This document shows positions 34,349 to 43,187 of a DNA stretch of 64,000 nt, in pieces. The DNA comes from Promicromonospora sp. Populi (GTDB taxonomy: Bacteria; Actinomycetota; Actinomycetes; Actinomycetales; Cellulomonadaceae). The stretch's first letter is position 1, and every line of letters starts with the position of its first letter. The position numbers and the translations under genes were made by a program. The notes below the pieces were generated by a model. The model did not search any database and was not told the DNA's origin. It was given only the letters and a program-made list of their open reading frames with translations. The DNA lies in assembly GCF_041081105.1 (NCBI RefSeq), contig NZ_CP163528.1, forward strand, positions 2,790,001 to 2,854,000, given 5' to 3'.

Positions 34349-34371
34349 ATTGTTCGGCGCTCATGAACAAT
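34349..34371. promoter_or_regulatory. LysR-type box between ald and lysR
   Basis: ATTGTTC (34349-34355) and GAACAAT (34365-34371) form a perfect 7-bp inverted repeat around 9 nt, with the T-N11-A core typical of LysR sites. It lies 55 nt before ald and 9 nt before the chosen lysR start, suited to autorepression and ald control. Confidence 0.75.
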
Positions 34372-34380
34372 GATGAGGGC

Positions 34381-35280
34381 ATGCTCAACCCCTGGCGACT
34401 GCGTCTGCTGCACCAGCTGCACCTCCTCGGCACGGTGCGCGCCGTCGCCGAAGCGACCCACATGAGCCCGTCGAGCGTCTCCCAGCAGCTGGCCACGCTG
34501 GAGACCGAGGCGAAGGCGCAGCTCTTCGAACGCGTCGGACGACGCATCCGGCTGACCCCCGCCGGCATCACGCTCGCCGGCCACGCCTCCGAGATCCTCG
34601 ACCGGATCGCCACCGCCGAGGCCGACATCGCCGGCCTGCACTCGGAGGCCACCGGAGTGGTGCGGCTGGCCGCGTTCACCAGCGCCTTCCACGGCATAGT
34701 GGTGCCGGCCGTCGCGGCCCTCACCCAGCAGCATCCCCGGATCTCGGTGGAGCTCACCGAGGCGGAACCCCTGGTCAGCCGCCCTGCGCTGCAGCGTGGC
34801 GAGGTGGACGTGGCCGTCTGCGCGGACTTCCCGGACGCGCCCGTCCCGCCCGACGCCGATCTTGTGCGCCTGCCCCTGACCGGTGACCGCGTGGTGCTCG
34901 TGACGGCGCGCAACACGATCACGAGCGACCGCTCCGGGCGCGTCGACCTGGCCGGCCTCGCGGACGAGCCCTGGGCGTTCGAGCATCCCGGCGCCCACCT
35001 CGCTGACCTGGCCGAACGCCTCTGTCGGCGCGCCGGCTTCACGCCCAGGACGGTGGCCCGGTTCGAGAGTCACGGCACGTTGCTGAGCCACGTCGAGGCC
35101 GGGCTGTCGGTCACGCTGCTGCCGCTGCTGGCCGTCCACGACCGGTACGTCGTGCGCACGCTGGACCTCGTCGACCCGCCCCGCCGCGACATCCACATCC
35201 TGGCGCGCCGCACCACCATGGACCGGGCAGCGGTGCGCGTGGTGGTGGAGGCCCTACGCCACCAGGCGCGTTCCGCCTGA
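34381..35280 (+). CDS. LysR-family regulator divergent from ald
   Basis: A 299-residue regulator; the HTH lies in LLHQLHLLGTVRAVAEATHM and SPSSVSQQLATLE, then the linker FERVGRRIRLTPAG. The ligand domain starts at about residue 88. It probably regulates alanine dehydrogenase, whereas mycobacteria use an Lrp-type AldR for this. The ATG at 34381 gives the standard LysR N-terminus, though GAGGG is very close (2 nt). The ATG at 34363 would place the start within the LysR box, so it is less likely. Confidence 0.87.
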   Translation: MLNPWRLRLLHQLHLLGTVRAVAEATHMSPSSVSQQLATLETEAKAQLFERVGRRIRLTPAGITLAGHASEILDRIATAEADIAGLHSEATGVVRLAAFTSAFHGIVVPAVAALTQQHPRISVELTEAEPLVSRPALQRGEVDVAVCADFPDAPVPPDADLVRLPLTGDRVVLVTARNTITSDRSGRVDLAGLADEPWAFEHPGAHLADLAERLCRRAGFTPRTVARFESHGTLLSHVEAGLSVTLLPLLAVHDRYVVRTLDLVDPPRRDIHILARRTTMDRAAVRVVVEALRHQARSA

Positions 35281-35320
35281 TCAGCGGGGTCGGCCGGGTC
35301 AGCCAGCCGGGTGGGCTGGG

Positions 35321-35788
35321 TCAGAAGTCGTCGATGTCGAGCTGGGCCGCTCGCAGGTTCTCCGTCAGCCGGCGCAGCTCCAGGAGCTCGTCCGCGTCCA
35401 TCGCGGGAGTCACGTAGTGCGCGATCGACCGCACGTGCCGGCGCCCGAGCTCCTTCTGAGTGGTGGCCCCCTCCTCGGTGAGGCTGACCAGGACGCCGCG
35501 GCCGTCGTCGGGCGAGGGGTGCCGCTTGACCAGGCCACGCTTCTCCAGCCGCTCCACCATGCGGGACAGGGAGGACTGGGCCATGAGGATGTTCTCGTTG
35601 AGCTCGCGCAGCCGAAGCGTCTCGGTGGGCGCGACCGACAGGGTGAACAGCACGTCGTACTCGCGCATGCTCAGGTCGCCCCAGATGTCATCCGCCAGGA
35701 GCCGGCGCATCACGGCCACCTGGGCGCGAAAAAGCGACTCCCATGCCTCCGCTGCCTCTCGCGCCGACGGCAGACGTCCCTCGGTCAT
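35321..35788 (-). CDS. MarR-family regulator
   Basis: A 155-residue winged-helix regulator. The MarR core is WGDLSMREYDVLFTLSVAP, with recognition helix MAQSSLSRMVERLEKRGLV and wing KRHPSPDDGRGVLVSLTEEG. It dimerises through terminal helices. No transporter or hydrolase is adjacent in the same direction, so its target is unknown. ATG start. Confidence 0.9.
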   Translation of the reverse strand: MTEGRLPSAREAAEAWESLFRAQVAVMRRLLADDIWGDLSMREYDVLFTLSVAPTETLRLRELNENILMAQSSLSRMVERLEKRGLVKRHPSPDDGRGVLVSLTEEGATTQKELGRRHVRSIAHYVTPAMDADELLELRRLTENLRAAQLDIDDF

Positions 35789-35971
35789 CTAGCGCGCCTC
35801 CCACGTCATCCTCGGCACGGTACCCGACTGAACTTTCGCTCACCTACCCGGGCGCGTGGTGGCGAATTTCGCCATACGGATAGCATCGCCCGGCGGGCCG
35901 TGCCACCGGCGTTCCGGAGGCACGCCAAAGACACCCCGGAGCCATCCCTGGGTGCCGTGCGACGCCCGAGG

Positions 35972-36733
35972 TCAGCGCCCGAGCCGGCGCTCTCTGAGAG
36001 AGAAGTCGCGCAGCGCCCGCAGGAAGTCCACCCGCCGGAACGCGGGCCAGTACGCCTCGCAGAAATAGAACTCGCTGTGCTGGCTCTGCCACATCAGGAA
36101 CCCGCTGATGCGCTGCTCGCCCGAGGTCCGGATGACCAGCTCCGGGTCCGGCTGACCCTTCGTGTACAGGTGCTCGGTGATGTGCTCGACGTCGATCGAC
36201 TCAGCGAGATCGGCGAGGGTGGCCCCGTCCTTCGCGCGCTCGGTGAGGTAGGAGCGGACGGCGTCGGCGATCTCCGTGCGGCCGCCGTACCCGATCGCGA
36301 CGTTGACCTGCAGGCCCTTCACGCCCGCGGTCCGGTCGGCTGCGGCCCGCAGCGCGCTGGCGAGGCGCGCAGGCAGCAGATCGAGCCGCCCGATGACCCG
36401 CAGGCGCCAGCGCCCGGACTCGGCAAGGTCGGAGACAGCGTCCTCGATGATGTCCAGGAGGTTGCTGAGCTCATCGGCCGACCGGCTCAGGTTGTCCGTG
36501 GACAGCATCCACAGCGTGACGACCTCGATACCCAGCGACTCGGCCCAGCCGAGGAACTCGGTGATCTTGTCGGCGCCCCTACGGTGTCCCGTGGCCGCGG
36601 TCTCACCGAACGAACGCGCCCAGCGGCGATTGCCGTCGAGCATCACGCCGATGTGCCGGGGCAGCGTCGCCCCGTGCAGGGCGAAGGCCAGACGTCGCTC
36701 GTAGAGGCGGTACAGCGGGCTGGGCAGGCGCAC
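35972..36733 (-). CDS. uppS: isoprenyl transferase (cis-prenyltransferase)
   Basis: A 253-residue cis-prenyltransferase extending prenyl diphosphates with isopentenyl diphosphate for cell-wall lipid carriers. The catalytic Asp lies in GVMLDGNRRWA, and RTSGEQRISGFLMWQ and the SEFYFCEAYWPAFR end block are complete. The N-terminus LPSPLYRLYERRL resembles the Rv1086-type short-chain enzyme, so a short Z-farnesyl-type product is possible. GTG at 36733 is chosen as the first start fitting the family; the frame is open about 180 nt further without content. Gene order matches Mycobacterium Rv1086 and its neighbours. Confidence 0.93.
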   Translation of the reverse strand: MRLPSPLYRLYERRLAFALHGATLPRHIGVMLDGNRRWARSFGETAATGHRRGADKITEFLGWAESLGIEVVTLWMLSTDNLSRSADELSNLLDIIEDAVSDLAESGRWRLRVIGRLDLLPARLASALRAAADRTAGVKGLQVNVAIGYGGRTEIADAVRSYLTERAKDGATLADLAESIDVEHITEHLYTKGQPDPELVIRTSGEQRISGFLMWQSQHSEFYFCEAYWPAFRRVDFLRALRDFSLRERRLGR

Positions 36734-37033
36734 GGATACCTCAGTGTGTAGGGCCGTGGGGCCGCGAGGGTGCGGTCCGCACGACGGCGCTGACGCTGGG
36801 CTCAAGCACCCGGCAGGACGTGGACAAAGGTACCCCTCGAAACCGAGCGTTCCCGCCCGCCTGGGCCCTTCGGGGAGGCAGATGAGGCGACTCCCGCGAA
36901 CCCGGCGCAGTATCTTCACAAGGCCCTTGTCGGGCCGCCGAACCCCTAACCTACGCTAGAGTAAGTTACGCAACCGTAGGTAGCGCCCCGGCCATTGTGG
37001 CGGCGCCGGTTGCCGCAAGTAGAGGAGACCAGT
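36734..37033. promoter_or_regulatory. uppS / hemolysin III divergent region
   Basis: A 300-nt spacer. Near 36953-36993 an AT-richer stretch has CCTACG and CGTAGG halves 19 nt apart with an inner TTACG, 4 nt, CGTAG. This resembles TetR-type operators found before membrane-lipid genes, but identity is unproved. AGAGGAG at 37020-37026 is the RBS of the rightward gene. The rest shows nothing recognisable. Confidence 0.4.
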
Positions 37034-37780
37034 GTGGTAGCTCGAACTGACGGGCCGGACAGCTCGGAAGGCCCCCTGACGGGCGTCACGAACAAGGTCG
37101 ACGACGTCGTGCAGGGCATCTCCACCTCGGTGTCCGAGATCGAGAAGAAGATCAAGCCCCGGCTGCGCGGCTGGATCCACGCGGGCACGTTCCCGTTCGC
37201 CCTGGCCACCAGCATCGTGCTCATCGTGCTGGCCCCGACCATGGCGGGCAAGGTGTCCGCGGCCGTGTTCGGCCTGAGCGCCTGCCTCCTGTTCGGCGTC
37301 TCCGCGGTGTACCACCGCGGCAACTGGTCGCCCCGGACCGAGGCGGTGCTGCGGCGCCTCGACCACACCAACATCTTCCTCATCATCGCGGGTACGTACA
37401 CGCCGCTCGCAGTGCTGCTCCTGCCCCAGAGCCAGGCGACGGTGCTGCTCGCGCTGGTGTGGGGCGGCGCGCTGCTCGGACTGCTGGCCCGCATCTTCTG
37501 GCTGAACGCGCCCCGCTGGGTCTACGTGCCCGTCTACCTGGCGCTCGGCTGGGTCGCGGTCGCCTACATGGGTGCGTTCTGGGCCACGGGCGGCCCGGCC
37601 GTCGTCTGGCTCATCATCGCGGGCGGCGTGGCCTACACCGCCGGCGCGATCGTGTACGGCACCAAGAAGCCCGACCCGAGCCCTGCCTGGTTCGGCTTCC
37701 ACGAGATCTTCCACGTGTGCACCGTGCTCGGTTTCGCGTGCCACGTGGTCGCGATCTACCTGGCGAACCTCGCGATCTGA
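37034..37780 (+). CDS. trhA: hemolysin III / PAQR family membrane protein
   Basis: A 248-residue seven-helix membrane protein of the PAQR/hemolysin III family. Metal-site residues are visible: Ser and His in GVSAVYHRGNWS, Asp in RRLDHTNIF, and the HxxxH pair in FHEIFHVCTVLGFACH. Bacterial members affect membrane fluidity. A 40-residue polar N-terminal region with KVDDVVQGISTSVSEIEKK precedes the first helix. GTG start with GAGGAG about 8 nt upstream. Same genomic place as Rv1085 next to uppS. Confidence 0.92.
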   Translation: MVARTDGPDSSEGPLTGVTNKVDDVVQGISTSVSEIEKKIKPRLRGWIHAGTFPFALATSIVLIVLAPTMAGKVSAAVFGLSACLLFGVSAVYHRGNWSPRTEAVLRRLDHTNIFLIIAGTYTPLAVLLLPQSQATVLLALVWGGALLGLLARIFWLNAPRWVYVPVYLALGWVAVAYMGAFWATGGPAVVWLIIAGGVAYTAGAIVYGTKKPDPSPAWFGFHEIFHVCTVLGFACHVVAIYLANLAI

Positions 37781-37791
37781 CGCCGAAGTCG

Positions 37792-38637
37792 TCAGGAGCC
37801 CGTCGGCACCACCGTGTAGCGGCGGTTCGCCAGCGACGGGTTGGTCTTGCGGACCGCCGCGAGCGGTGCTGGGTCCAGGTCGACGGTGCGGTACGCCTCC
37901 TCCTCGCCCATCTCCAGGCCCACGACGCCGTCCGGGCCCACCAGCAGCGTGTGGCCGGTGACGGTCTTGCCCGCCATGCCCACGCCGATCACGACCGCGG
38001 TGTTCTCGATCGCTCGCGCCCGTAGCAGCGTGCGCCAGTGGTCGGCCTTGAGCGGGCCCGCGACCCAGGCCGCGGGGTACACCAGGACGTCCGCGCCGGC
38101 GTCGACCAGCCGGCGGGCAGACTCCGGGAACCGCAGGTCGTAGCAGGTCAGCACCCCGAAAGTGAGCCCGCCCAGGCGCAAGGTGACCGGATCGGCGTCG
38201 GCAGGGCCCGGCTCGAGCAGCTCCGACTCCTGGTACCCGAACGCGTCATACAGGTGGACCTTGCGGTAGACGCCGGCGATCTGGCCCGCGCCATCGACCA
38301 CGACCAGGGCATTCGCCGCGCGGACACCGTCGGAACCCGGCAGCGTGACGCCGGCGATCGCGGCGATCCCGTGCTTGCGCGCCCTGGCCCGCAGGAGCGT
38401 GACGAACGGGCCGTCGAGCTGCTCCGCATGCTCCGGCCCCACGCCGTGCGAACTGTAGGCGGAGGCGTACTCCGGGAGCACCAGAAGGTTCGCCTGAACC
38501 TGCTCAGCCGCCTTGAACGCGTCCAGCACAAGCTGGCGGTTGGCGGCGTGGTCGTCCGAGATCGCCACCTGCGCGACCGTCACCCGGACCACGCCGGCCG
38601 CCGAGTCGGGCCCGGCGCGCTCAGCCACCCGAACCAC
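37792..38637 (-). CDS. carbon-nitrogen hydrolase (nitrilase superfamily)
   Basis: A 281-residue hydrolase. The catalytic triad is visible: Glu in LLVLPEYASAY, Lys in VYRKVHLYDAF and Cys in LTCYDLRFPE. The family includes omega-amidases that clean up deaminated glutamine or glutathione. It is last in a run behind mca and a small membrane gene, overlapping the latter by 17 nt, which could hint at a thiol-related role (inference). The start may be GTG at 38637 or GTG at 38592; the latter gives a family-like VRVTVAQ N-terminus. Neither has a good RBS, consistent with coupling. Confidence 0.88.
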   Translation of the reverse strand: MVRVAERAGPDSAAGVVRVTVAQVAISDDHAANRQLVLDAFKAAEQVQANLLVLPEYASAYSSHGVGPEHAEQLDGPFVTLLRARARKHGIAAIAGVTLPGSDGVRAANALVVVDGAGQIAGVYRKVHLYDAFGYQESELLEPGPADADPVTLRLGGLTFGVLTCYDLRFPESARRLVDAGADVLVYPAAWVAGPLKADHWRTLLRARAIENTAVVIGVGMAGKTVTGHTLLVGPDGVVGLEMGEEEAYRTVDLDPAPLAAVRKTNPSLANRRYTVVPTGS

Positions 38638-39013
38638 CGCGCTCGCTGGTGGAAGGCCCGCTGGTGGCCGACCCGTCGGCGGGGTCCTTGCCTGTGTCGG
38701 CGGCCGCGTCTGGCGAACCGGCGGGCTCGGCGGCGCCGAACTCGGGTTCCCCGTCCGTGCGCCGGAAGGCGATGCCCTCGGGCTCGGCGATCGGCAGACC
38801 CTGCTGACGGGCGTTGTAGCCGGCCCGGCGCAGGTGCTTGCTCATGTTCAGGAACAGCAGCACGCAGGCCACGGCCAGGGCGAAGGTGACGAGGAAGCCG
38901 ATGAGCCCCGGCGAGACCTGCCACTCCTCCAGGCCTGGGCGCAGCTGGCCTTCGGTGGGGTTCGGTGACGGCTCCGTCGCGCGAGCGAGCGCGCCGGCGA
39001 GCAGCGGGCTCAT
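38621..39013 (-). CDS. small single-pass membrane protein in mca operon
   Basis: A 130-residue protein with one membrane segment at about residues 36-58 (GLIGFLVTFALAVACVLLFLN), then the basic stretch MSKHLRRAGYNARQQG and a disordered tail rich in Gly, Ser, Asp and Ala. The segment plus KHLRR matches small membrane proteins found next to mca in actinobacteria. ATG overlaps the mca stop (ATGA), so it is coupled to mca. Function unknown. Confidence 0.8.
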   Translation of the reverse strand: MSPLLAGALARATEPSPNPTEGQLRPGLEEWQVSPGLIGFLVTFALAVACVLLFLNMSKHLRRAGYNARQQGLPIAEPEGIAFRRTDGEPEFGAAEPAGSPDAAADTGKDPADGSATSGPSTSERGGSGG

Positions 39014-39930
39014 GCGGGCACCTCCGCGCGGATTCCCTCGAACAGGTCGCTCTCGTACTCGCCGCGTGCCCGCTCGGGCAACGGCACACGGGACTCCGCA
39101 AGCTCGTACTCGTCCCAGGGCCACACGTCGACCTCGAGGTCACGCGGCACCGCGAAGAAGAATCCCTTGGGGTCGATCTGCGAGGCGTGCGCCGTCAGGG
39201 CGGCGTCGCGGTTGGTGAAGTAGTCGGCCACCGGCACCAGCGTGGTCACCTGACGCTCCGGGACCTCGTGCGCGTCGCGCGACTCGACCCAGTCGCCGAA
39301 CGGCGACTCCAGCCCGGCGCCCTCGATGGCCTCGTGCACCGCGCGGATCCGCTTCATCGAGAACCCGTGGTTGTAGTAGAGCTTGAGCGGCTCCCACGGC
39401 TCGCCCGTACCCGGGTAGCGCTCCGGGTCGCCCGCGGCGTGGAACGCCTCGAACGACACCTCGTGGCACTTGATGTGGTCGGGGTGGGGGTAACCGCCCG
39501 AAGGGTCGTAGGTGGTGATCACGTGCGGCCGGAACTCGCGCACCGCCTGCACCAGCGGCGCGGCGGCCTCCTCCAGCGGGACCAGCGCGAAGCACCCCTC
39601 CGGCAACGGGGGCAGCGGGTCGCCCTCGGGCAGGCCCGAGTCCACAAAACCCAGCCACTGCTGACGCACGCCCATCGCCTCGGCGGCCTGGGCCATCTCC
39701 AGCTGCCGAACGGCGCGGCGGCCCTCGATCGACTCGAACTCGTGACCCTCGGGCACCTCGAACGACGGGTTCAGGATGTCGCCCCGTTCGCCCCCGGTAC
39801 ACGTCACGACGAGGACCTCCACCCCCTCTGCGGCGTAGCGGGCCATTGTGGCGGCGCCCTTGCTCGACTCGTCGTCCGGGTGCGCGTGCACCGCCATCAG
39901 ACGGAGCGGCTCGCGCTCGGGTACGGACAC
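39010..39930 (-). CDS. mca: mycothiol S-conjugate amidase
   Basis: A 306-residue Zn-dependent LmbE-family amidase that cleaves mycothiol conjugates of electrophiles or drugs for export of mercapturic acids. Zn ligands are in AVHAHPDDE (His, Asp) and YPHPDHIKCHE (His). CTGGERGDILNP and YYNHGFSMKRIRAVHEA fit Mca rather than MshB. GTG start with GGAGGA 4 nt upstream; all upstream open frame overlaps the divergent DUF4307 region. Its presence shows the organism makes mycothiol, an actinobacterial trait. Confidence 0.95.
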   Translation of the reverse strand: MSVPEREPLRLMAVHAHPDDESSKGAATMARYAAEGVEVLVVTCTGGERGDILNPSFEVPEGHEFESIEGRRAVRQLEMAQAAEAMGVRQQWLGFVDSGLPEGDPLPPLPEGCFALVPLEEAAAPLVQAVREFRPHVITTYDPSGGYPHPDHIKCHEVSFEAFHAAGDPERYPGTGEPWEPLKLYYNHGFSMKRIRAVHEAIEGAGLESPFGDWVESRDAHEVPERQVTTLVPVADYFTNRDAALTAHASQIDPKGFFFAVPRDLEVDVWPWDEYELAESRVPLPERARGEYESDLFEGIRAEVPA

Positions 39931-40095
39931 TGGGTCCTCCTGTGTGTGCCGGGGGTATGGAACGAGGCTGGGACAATCACTCACAGACAGTCTGCGCACA
40001 GAGAGTCCGCGCACAGACAAGCAATCACATGGACCATGATCGTCCAGGGACAATCTTGCTACGAACCACTGACACCTCGATCCAAGCGAGCCGTG
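39931..40095. promoter_or_regulatory. mca / DUF4307 divergent region with direct repeats
   Basis: A 165-nt spacer. GTCTGCGCACAGA (39990-40002) and GTCCGCGCACAGA (40005-40017) are direct repeats with a 15-bp period, with a partial ACTCACAGACA just before. They could be activator sites or slippage products. Confidence 0.45.
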
Positions 40096-40593
40096 ATGAC
40101 TGACCCAGACCCCGCCGCCCCGGCCGTACCCACGCCCGCGCCGGCCCCAGACCTGGCCGAACGGTACGGCCGCGCCCGGCGGGGAGCACCGCAGGCCGGC
40201 GGGGACGACCCGTGGGACGAGAGCGATGGCGTCCGGCCCCGGCCGAAGCTCTCCGTGGGCGCCCGGATCGCCGTCACTCTGGCCCTCGCGGCCGGCGTCG
40301 CGATCGCCGCGTGGTTCACGATCGTCGACACCCAGCGCGACCCCGTGACCTTCACCGACGTCGGGTTCGTCGTGGTGAGCCCGGAGGAGGTCGAGGTGAC
40401 GTTCGACGTCAGCATGCCGCCGCAGACCGAGGCCGTGTGCACGTTGACCGCTCTGAGCCCGAGCTTCGCGGAGGTCGGCGCGATCGACGTCGAGGTCGGC
40501 CCGGACGCCGCTCGGACCACCCGGCACACCGTCACCGTCGCTACGACGGAGCTCGCGACCACCGGCGTCGTCGACCACTGCGACCTGCGCTGA
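40096..40593 (+). CDS. DUF4307 membrane-anchored protein
   Basis: A 165-residue protein: a proline/alanine-rich cytoplasmic lead, one membrane segment (residues about 58-76, IAVTLALAAGVAIAAWFTIV), then a beta-rich extracytoplasmic domain with two Cys (EAVCTLTAL, DHCDLR) that may form a disulfide. DUF4307 proteins lie beside mca and greA in most actinobacteria (Rv1081c position). Function unknown. ATG start with a weak RBS. Confidence 0.88.
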   Translation: MTDPDPAAPAVPTPAPAPDLAERYGRARRGAPQAGGDDPWDESDGVRPRPKLSVGARIAVTLALAAGVAIAAWFTIVDTQRDPVTFTDVGFVVVSPEEVEVTFDVSMPPQTEAVCTLTALSPSFAEVGAIDVEVGPDAARTTRHTVTVATTELATTGVVDHCDLR

Positions 40594-40797
40594 CAGTCCG
40601 CTGCAGCGAGCGCGGCCGCGTCCGCTCACAGCGGAAACCGGGAATGTCCGGGCAAGTCTTTCCCGCCAATTGGTATTCTGGTCGTTTCACACGCTGTGTT
40701 GACCGGCTGACGCGCGTGCCCGATCCGCTCCGTCGGCCGGGCTTGGCGCGCTGCCGTAACTGTGGCTCAACCGAGCAACGACGAAAGGAGAGCCCCC

Positions 40798-41280
40798 GTG
40801 GCCGACACTTCTGTCACCTGGCTCACCCAGGAGGCGCACGACAAGCTCAAGGCTGAGCTGGAGCATCTCTCCGGCCCCTACCGGGCGGAGATCACGGAGC
40901 GCATCGCCGCTGCTCGCGACGAGGGTGACCTCAAGGAGAACGGCGGATATCACGCCGCTCGCGAGGAGCAGGGCAAGAACGAGCTGCGCATCCTCGAGCT
41001 CACCGAGAAGCTCCGGAACGTCCAGGTCGGCATTCCGGCCGACGACGGCACCGTCGAGCCGGGCATGGTCGTGACCGCCCTCGTCGCAGGCGACGAGATG
41101 AACTTCCTGTTCGGCTCGCGCGAGATGGCGGGGTCCACGGACCTCGACGTCTACTCGCCGACGTCGCCGCTGGGCGCCGCGATCGCCGGCAAGTCGATCG
41201 GCACCAAGACCAGCTACCACGCCCCCAACGGGCGGGACATCCCCGTGGAGATCACGGGCGCGAAGCCCTTCCAGGGCTGA
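40798..41280 (+). CDS. greA: transcription elongation factor GreA
   Basis: A 160-residue factor that rescues backtracked RNA polymerase by stimulating transcript cleavage. The N-terminal coiled coil carries the acidic tip region ARDEGDLKENGGYHAAREEQ, and the C-terminal FKBP-like domain contains SPLGAAIAGKSIG. GTG start with AAAGGAG 7 nt upstream. It is preceded by about 200 nt with its own promoter and followed by a 19-bp-arm hairpin. Confidence 0.96.
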   Translation: MADTSVTWLTQEAHDKLKAELEHLSGPYRAEITERIAAARDEGDLKENGGYHAAREEQGKNELRILELTEKLRNVQVGIPADDGTVEPGMVVTALVAGDEMNFLFGSREMAGSTDLDVYSPTSPLGAAIAGKSIGTKTSYHAPNGRDIPVEITGAKPFQG

Positions 41281-41296
41281 CCTGGCACGGCACGAC

Positions 41297-41353
41297 AGAG
41301 CGCCTGGCCCCGTCCGATCCGGTCCCCCCGGAATGGACGGGGCCAGGCGCTCT
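41297..41353. terminator. long hairpin between convergent greA and sigma-factor genes
   Basis: Perfect 19-bp arms (41297-41315 starting AGAGCGCCTGG, and 41335-41353) enclose a 19-nt loop. The right arm overlaps the stop codon of the ECF gene. It can terminate both genes; no T-run. Confidence 0.82.
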
Positions 41354-42731
41354 AGCTCGTGCTCCGCGGCTCGTTCGTCGTCCGCAGCTCCGCGAGCCGA
41401 CGGCGCAACAGCCTGCGGTCCCCCTCCCGGTCGACCTGGTCGAGCGCGCGCTGGTACTCCGCAGCGGCCTCGGCCGGTCGCCCCGCGCGCCGCAGGAGGT
41501 CCGCCCGCATCGCCGGGAGCAGGTGGTACGCCGCCAGCTCGGGCGCGGACGCGACGTCGTCGAGTGCGGCCAGGCCCGCGTCGGGCCCTCTGGACATGCC
41601 CACCGCCACCGCCCGGTTGAGCGCCACCACCGGCGAGCGCGTCTTGTCCAGCAGGACGTCGTAGAGGGCCTCGATCTCGGCCCAGTCCGTCTCGTCGGCC
41701 GACGCCGCGCGCGCGTGCAGCGCCGCGATCGCCGCCTGCACCTGGTACGGCCCGGCGCGGCGGGCCGCGAGGGCGTCGTCGAGCACCGCCAGCCCCTCCG
41801 CGATCTCGGCGTGCTGCCAGAGCGACCGGTCCTGCTCCTCGATCGTGCGCGGCGTCGCCTGGGTGAGTGGTGCCGCCGGAGTGTGCGACGTCGCCTCCGA
41901 GACCGCCTCCAGCCGGGCTCGCCGCCGCGCGTGCTGGAGCAGCAGCAGCGCGAGCAGCCCGCGCGCCTCCGGCTCATCAGGTAGGAGGCGCGCGACGAGC
42001 CGGGCACCGCGGATCGCGTCATCGGCCAGCGCACGCCGGGCCTCGGCGCCAGCGTCGTCGTCAGCGGGCTCCGCCCAGGCGTCGTAGCCCTCGGTGAACA
42101 GCACGTACAGCACGGCCAGCACCGCGGAGACCCGCTCGCGCAGCAGCTCGGACGGTGGGACGCGGAACGTGATCCCCGTGCTCCGGATCTTGCGCTTGGC
42201 CCGGGTCAGGCGCTGGGCCATCGTGGTCTCGGGCACCAGGAAGGCCCGGGCCACCTGCGCCGTCGTCATGCCCGTGAGGGACCGCAGGGTGAGCGCCACC
42301 CGGCCCTCCAGGGGCAGGGCCGGGTGGCAGCAGGCGAAGATCAGGCGCAGCAGGTCGCCGTCGGGATCCTCCGGTTCGACGCCGGTCCAACCGGCGCCGG
42401 TGTCCACGACGGCGGCCGCCTCGGCGGCCGGGTCGGCGGAGGCCGCCGGGGCGAGCCGCTCGGTGAGCCGCGCCGCGGCCATCACCTTCTCCGCCTCGAC
42501 CTTGCGCCGCCGCAACCGGTCCAGCGCACGGTTGCGCGCGGTGCTGGTGAGCCATGCGCCGGGACGGTCTGGCACGCCGTCGCGCTGCCAGGTGCGCAGC
42601 GCGATCGCGAACGCCTCCTGGGCGCAGTCCTCCGCGAGGTCGAGGTCGCCCGTGCTGCGGGCGACGGCGGCGAGCACGCGGCCCCACTCGTCGCGGAAGG
42701 CGACGGTGACCGCGTGCCCGACGTCGGTCAC
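41352..42731 (-). CDS. ECF42-type RNA polymerase sigma factor
   Basis: A 459-residue extracytoplasmic-function sigma factor. Sigma region 2 ([39 protein letters not shown]) and region 4 ([21 protein letters not shown]) are followed by a C-terminal extension of about 280 residues of TPR-like helices, which in ECF42 replaces an anti-sigma factor. GTG start overlaps the stop of the upstream DGPF gene (GTGA). The extension probably senses or transmits the signal; the stimulus is unknown. It ends in a hairpin shared with greA. Confidence 0.93.
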   Translation of the reverse strand: MTDVGHAVTVAFRDEWGRVLAAVARSTGDLDLAEDCAQEAFAIALRTWQRDGVPDRPGAWLTSTARNRALDRLRRRKVEAEKVMAAARLTERLAPAASADPAAEAAAVVDTGAGWTGVEPEDPDGDLLRLIFACCHPALPLEGRVALTLRSLTGMTTAQVARAFLVPETTMAQRLTRAKRKIRSTGITFRVPPSELLRERVSAVLAVLYVLFTEGYDAWAEPADDDAGAEARRALADDAIRGARLVARLLPDEPEARGLLALLLLQHARRRARLEAVSEATSHTPAAPLTQATPRTIEEQDRSLWQHAEIAEGLAVLDDALAARRAGPYQVQAAIAALHARAASADETDWAEIEALYDVLLDKTRSPVVALNRAVAVGMSRGPDAGLAALDDVASAPELAAYHLLPAMRADLLRRAGRPAEAAAEYQRALDQVDREGDRRLLRRRLAELRTTNEPRSTS

Positions 42732-43078
42732 GCCTCGGCGCCGTCGAGGTCGAGCGGCCAGAACGGGCGCAGCTCGAGCGCGCCCGTGAACGCCATCGGG
42801 TGGGCGGCCGCGATCCGGATGGCCTCGTCGAGGTCGGGGGCGTCGAGGATGTCGAAGCCCGCGATGACCTCCTTGGTCTCGGTGAACGGGCCGTCGGTGA
42901 CGACCACCTCGCCGGACCGCACCTGCACGCCGACGGCATCGGCGGGCGGCCGCAGCCGGTCACCGATGATCGCGCGGCCGGTGTCGTAGGTGTCGCGGAC
43001 CCAGTTCTCGATGGTGGGTACGTCGCCCGGGTCGGCCGGGGCGTCGGGGGTGGACAGGACGAGCATGAGGTAACGCAT
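42728..43078 (-). CDS. YCII-related DGPF-domain protein
   Basis: A 116-residue YCII/DGPF protein, the usual partner of ECF42 sigma factors. The DGPF signature is [20 protein letters not shown]; the ferredoxin-like fold starts [14 protein letters not shown] with GGAAGGGAG about 8 nt upstream. It is the first gene of the pair. DGPF proteins are thought to act with the sigma factor, often as its target gene, but no activity is proved. Confidence 0.93.
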   Translation of the reverse strand: MRYLMLVLSTPDAPADPGDVPTIENWVRDTYDTGRAIIGDRLRPPADAVGVQVRSGEVVVTDGPFTETKEVIAGFDILDAPDLDEAIRIAAAHPMAFTGALELRPFWPLDLDGAEA

Positions 43079-43187
43079 GGTGTGCTCCCTTCCGGGGAGG
43101 TCCCCGGACTCATGGTGGCGCGGACCGGTCGGCCGCGTCACCCTGACGACGAACGGGAATCCGCCTGCACGACACCCCGAGCAAAGC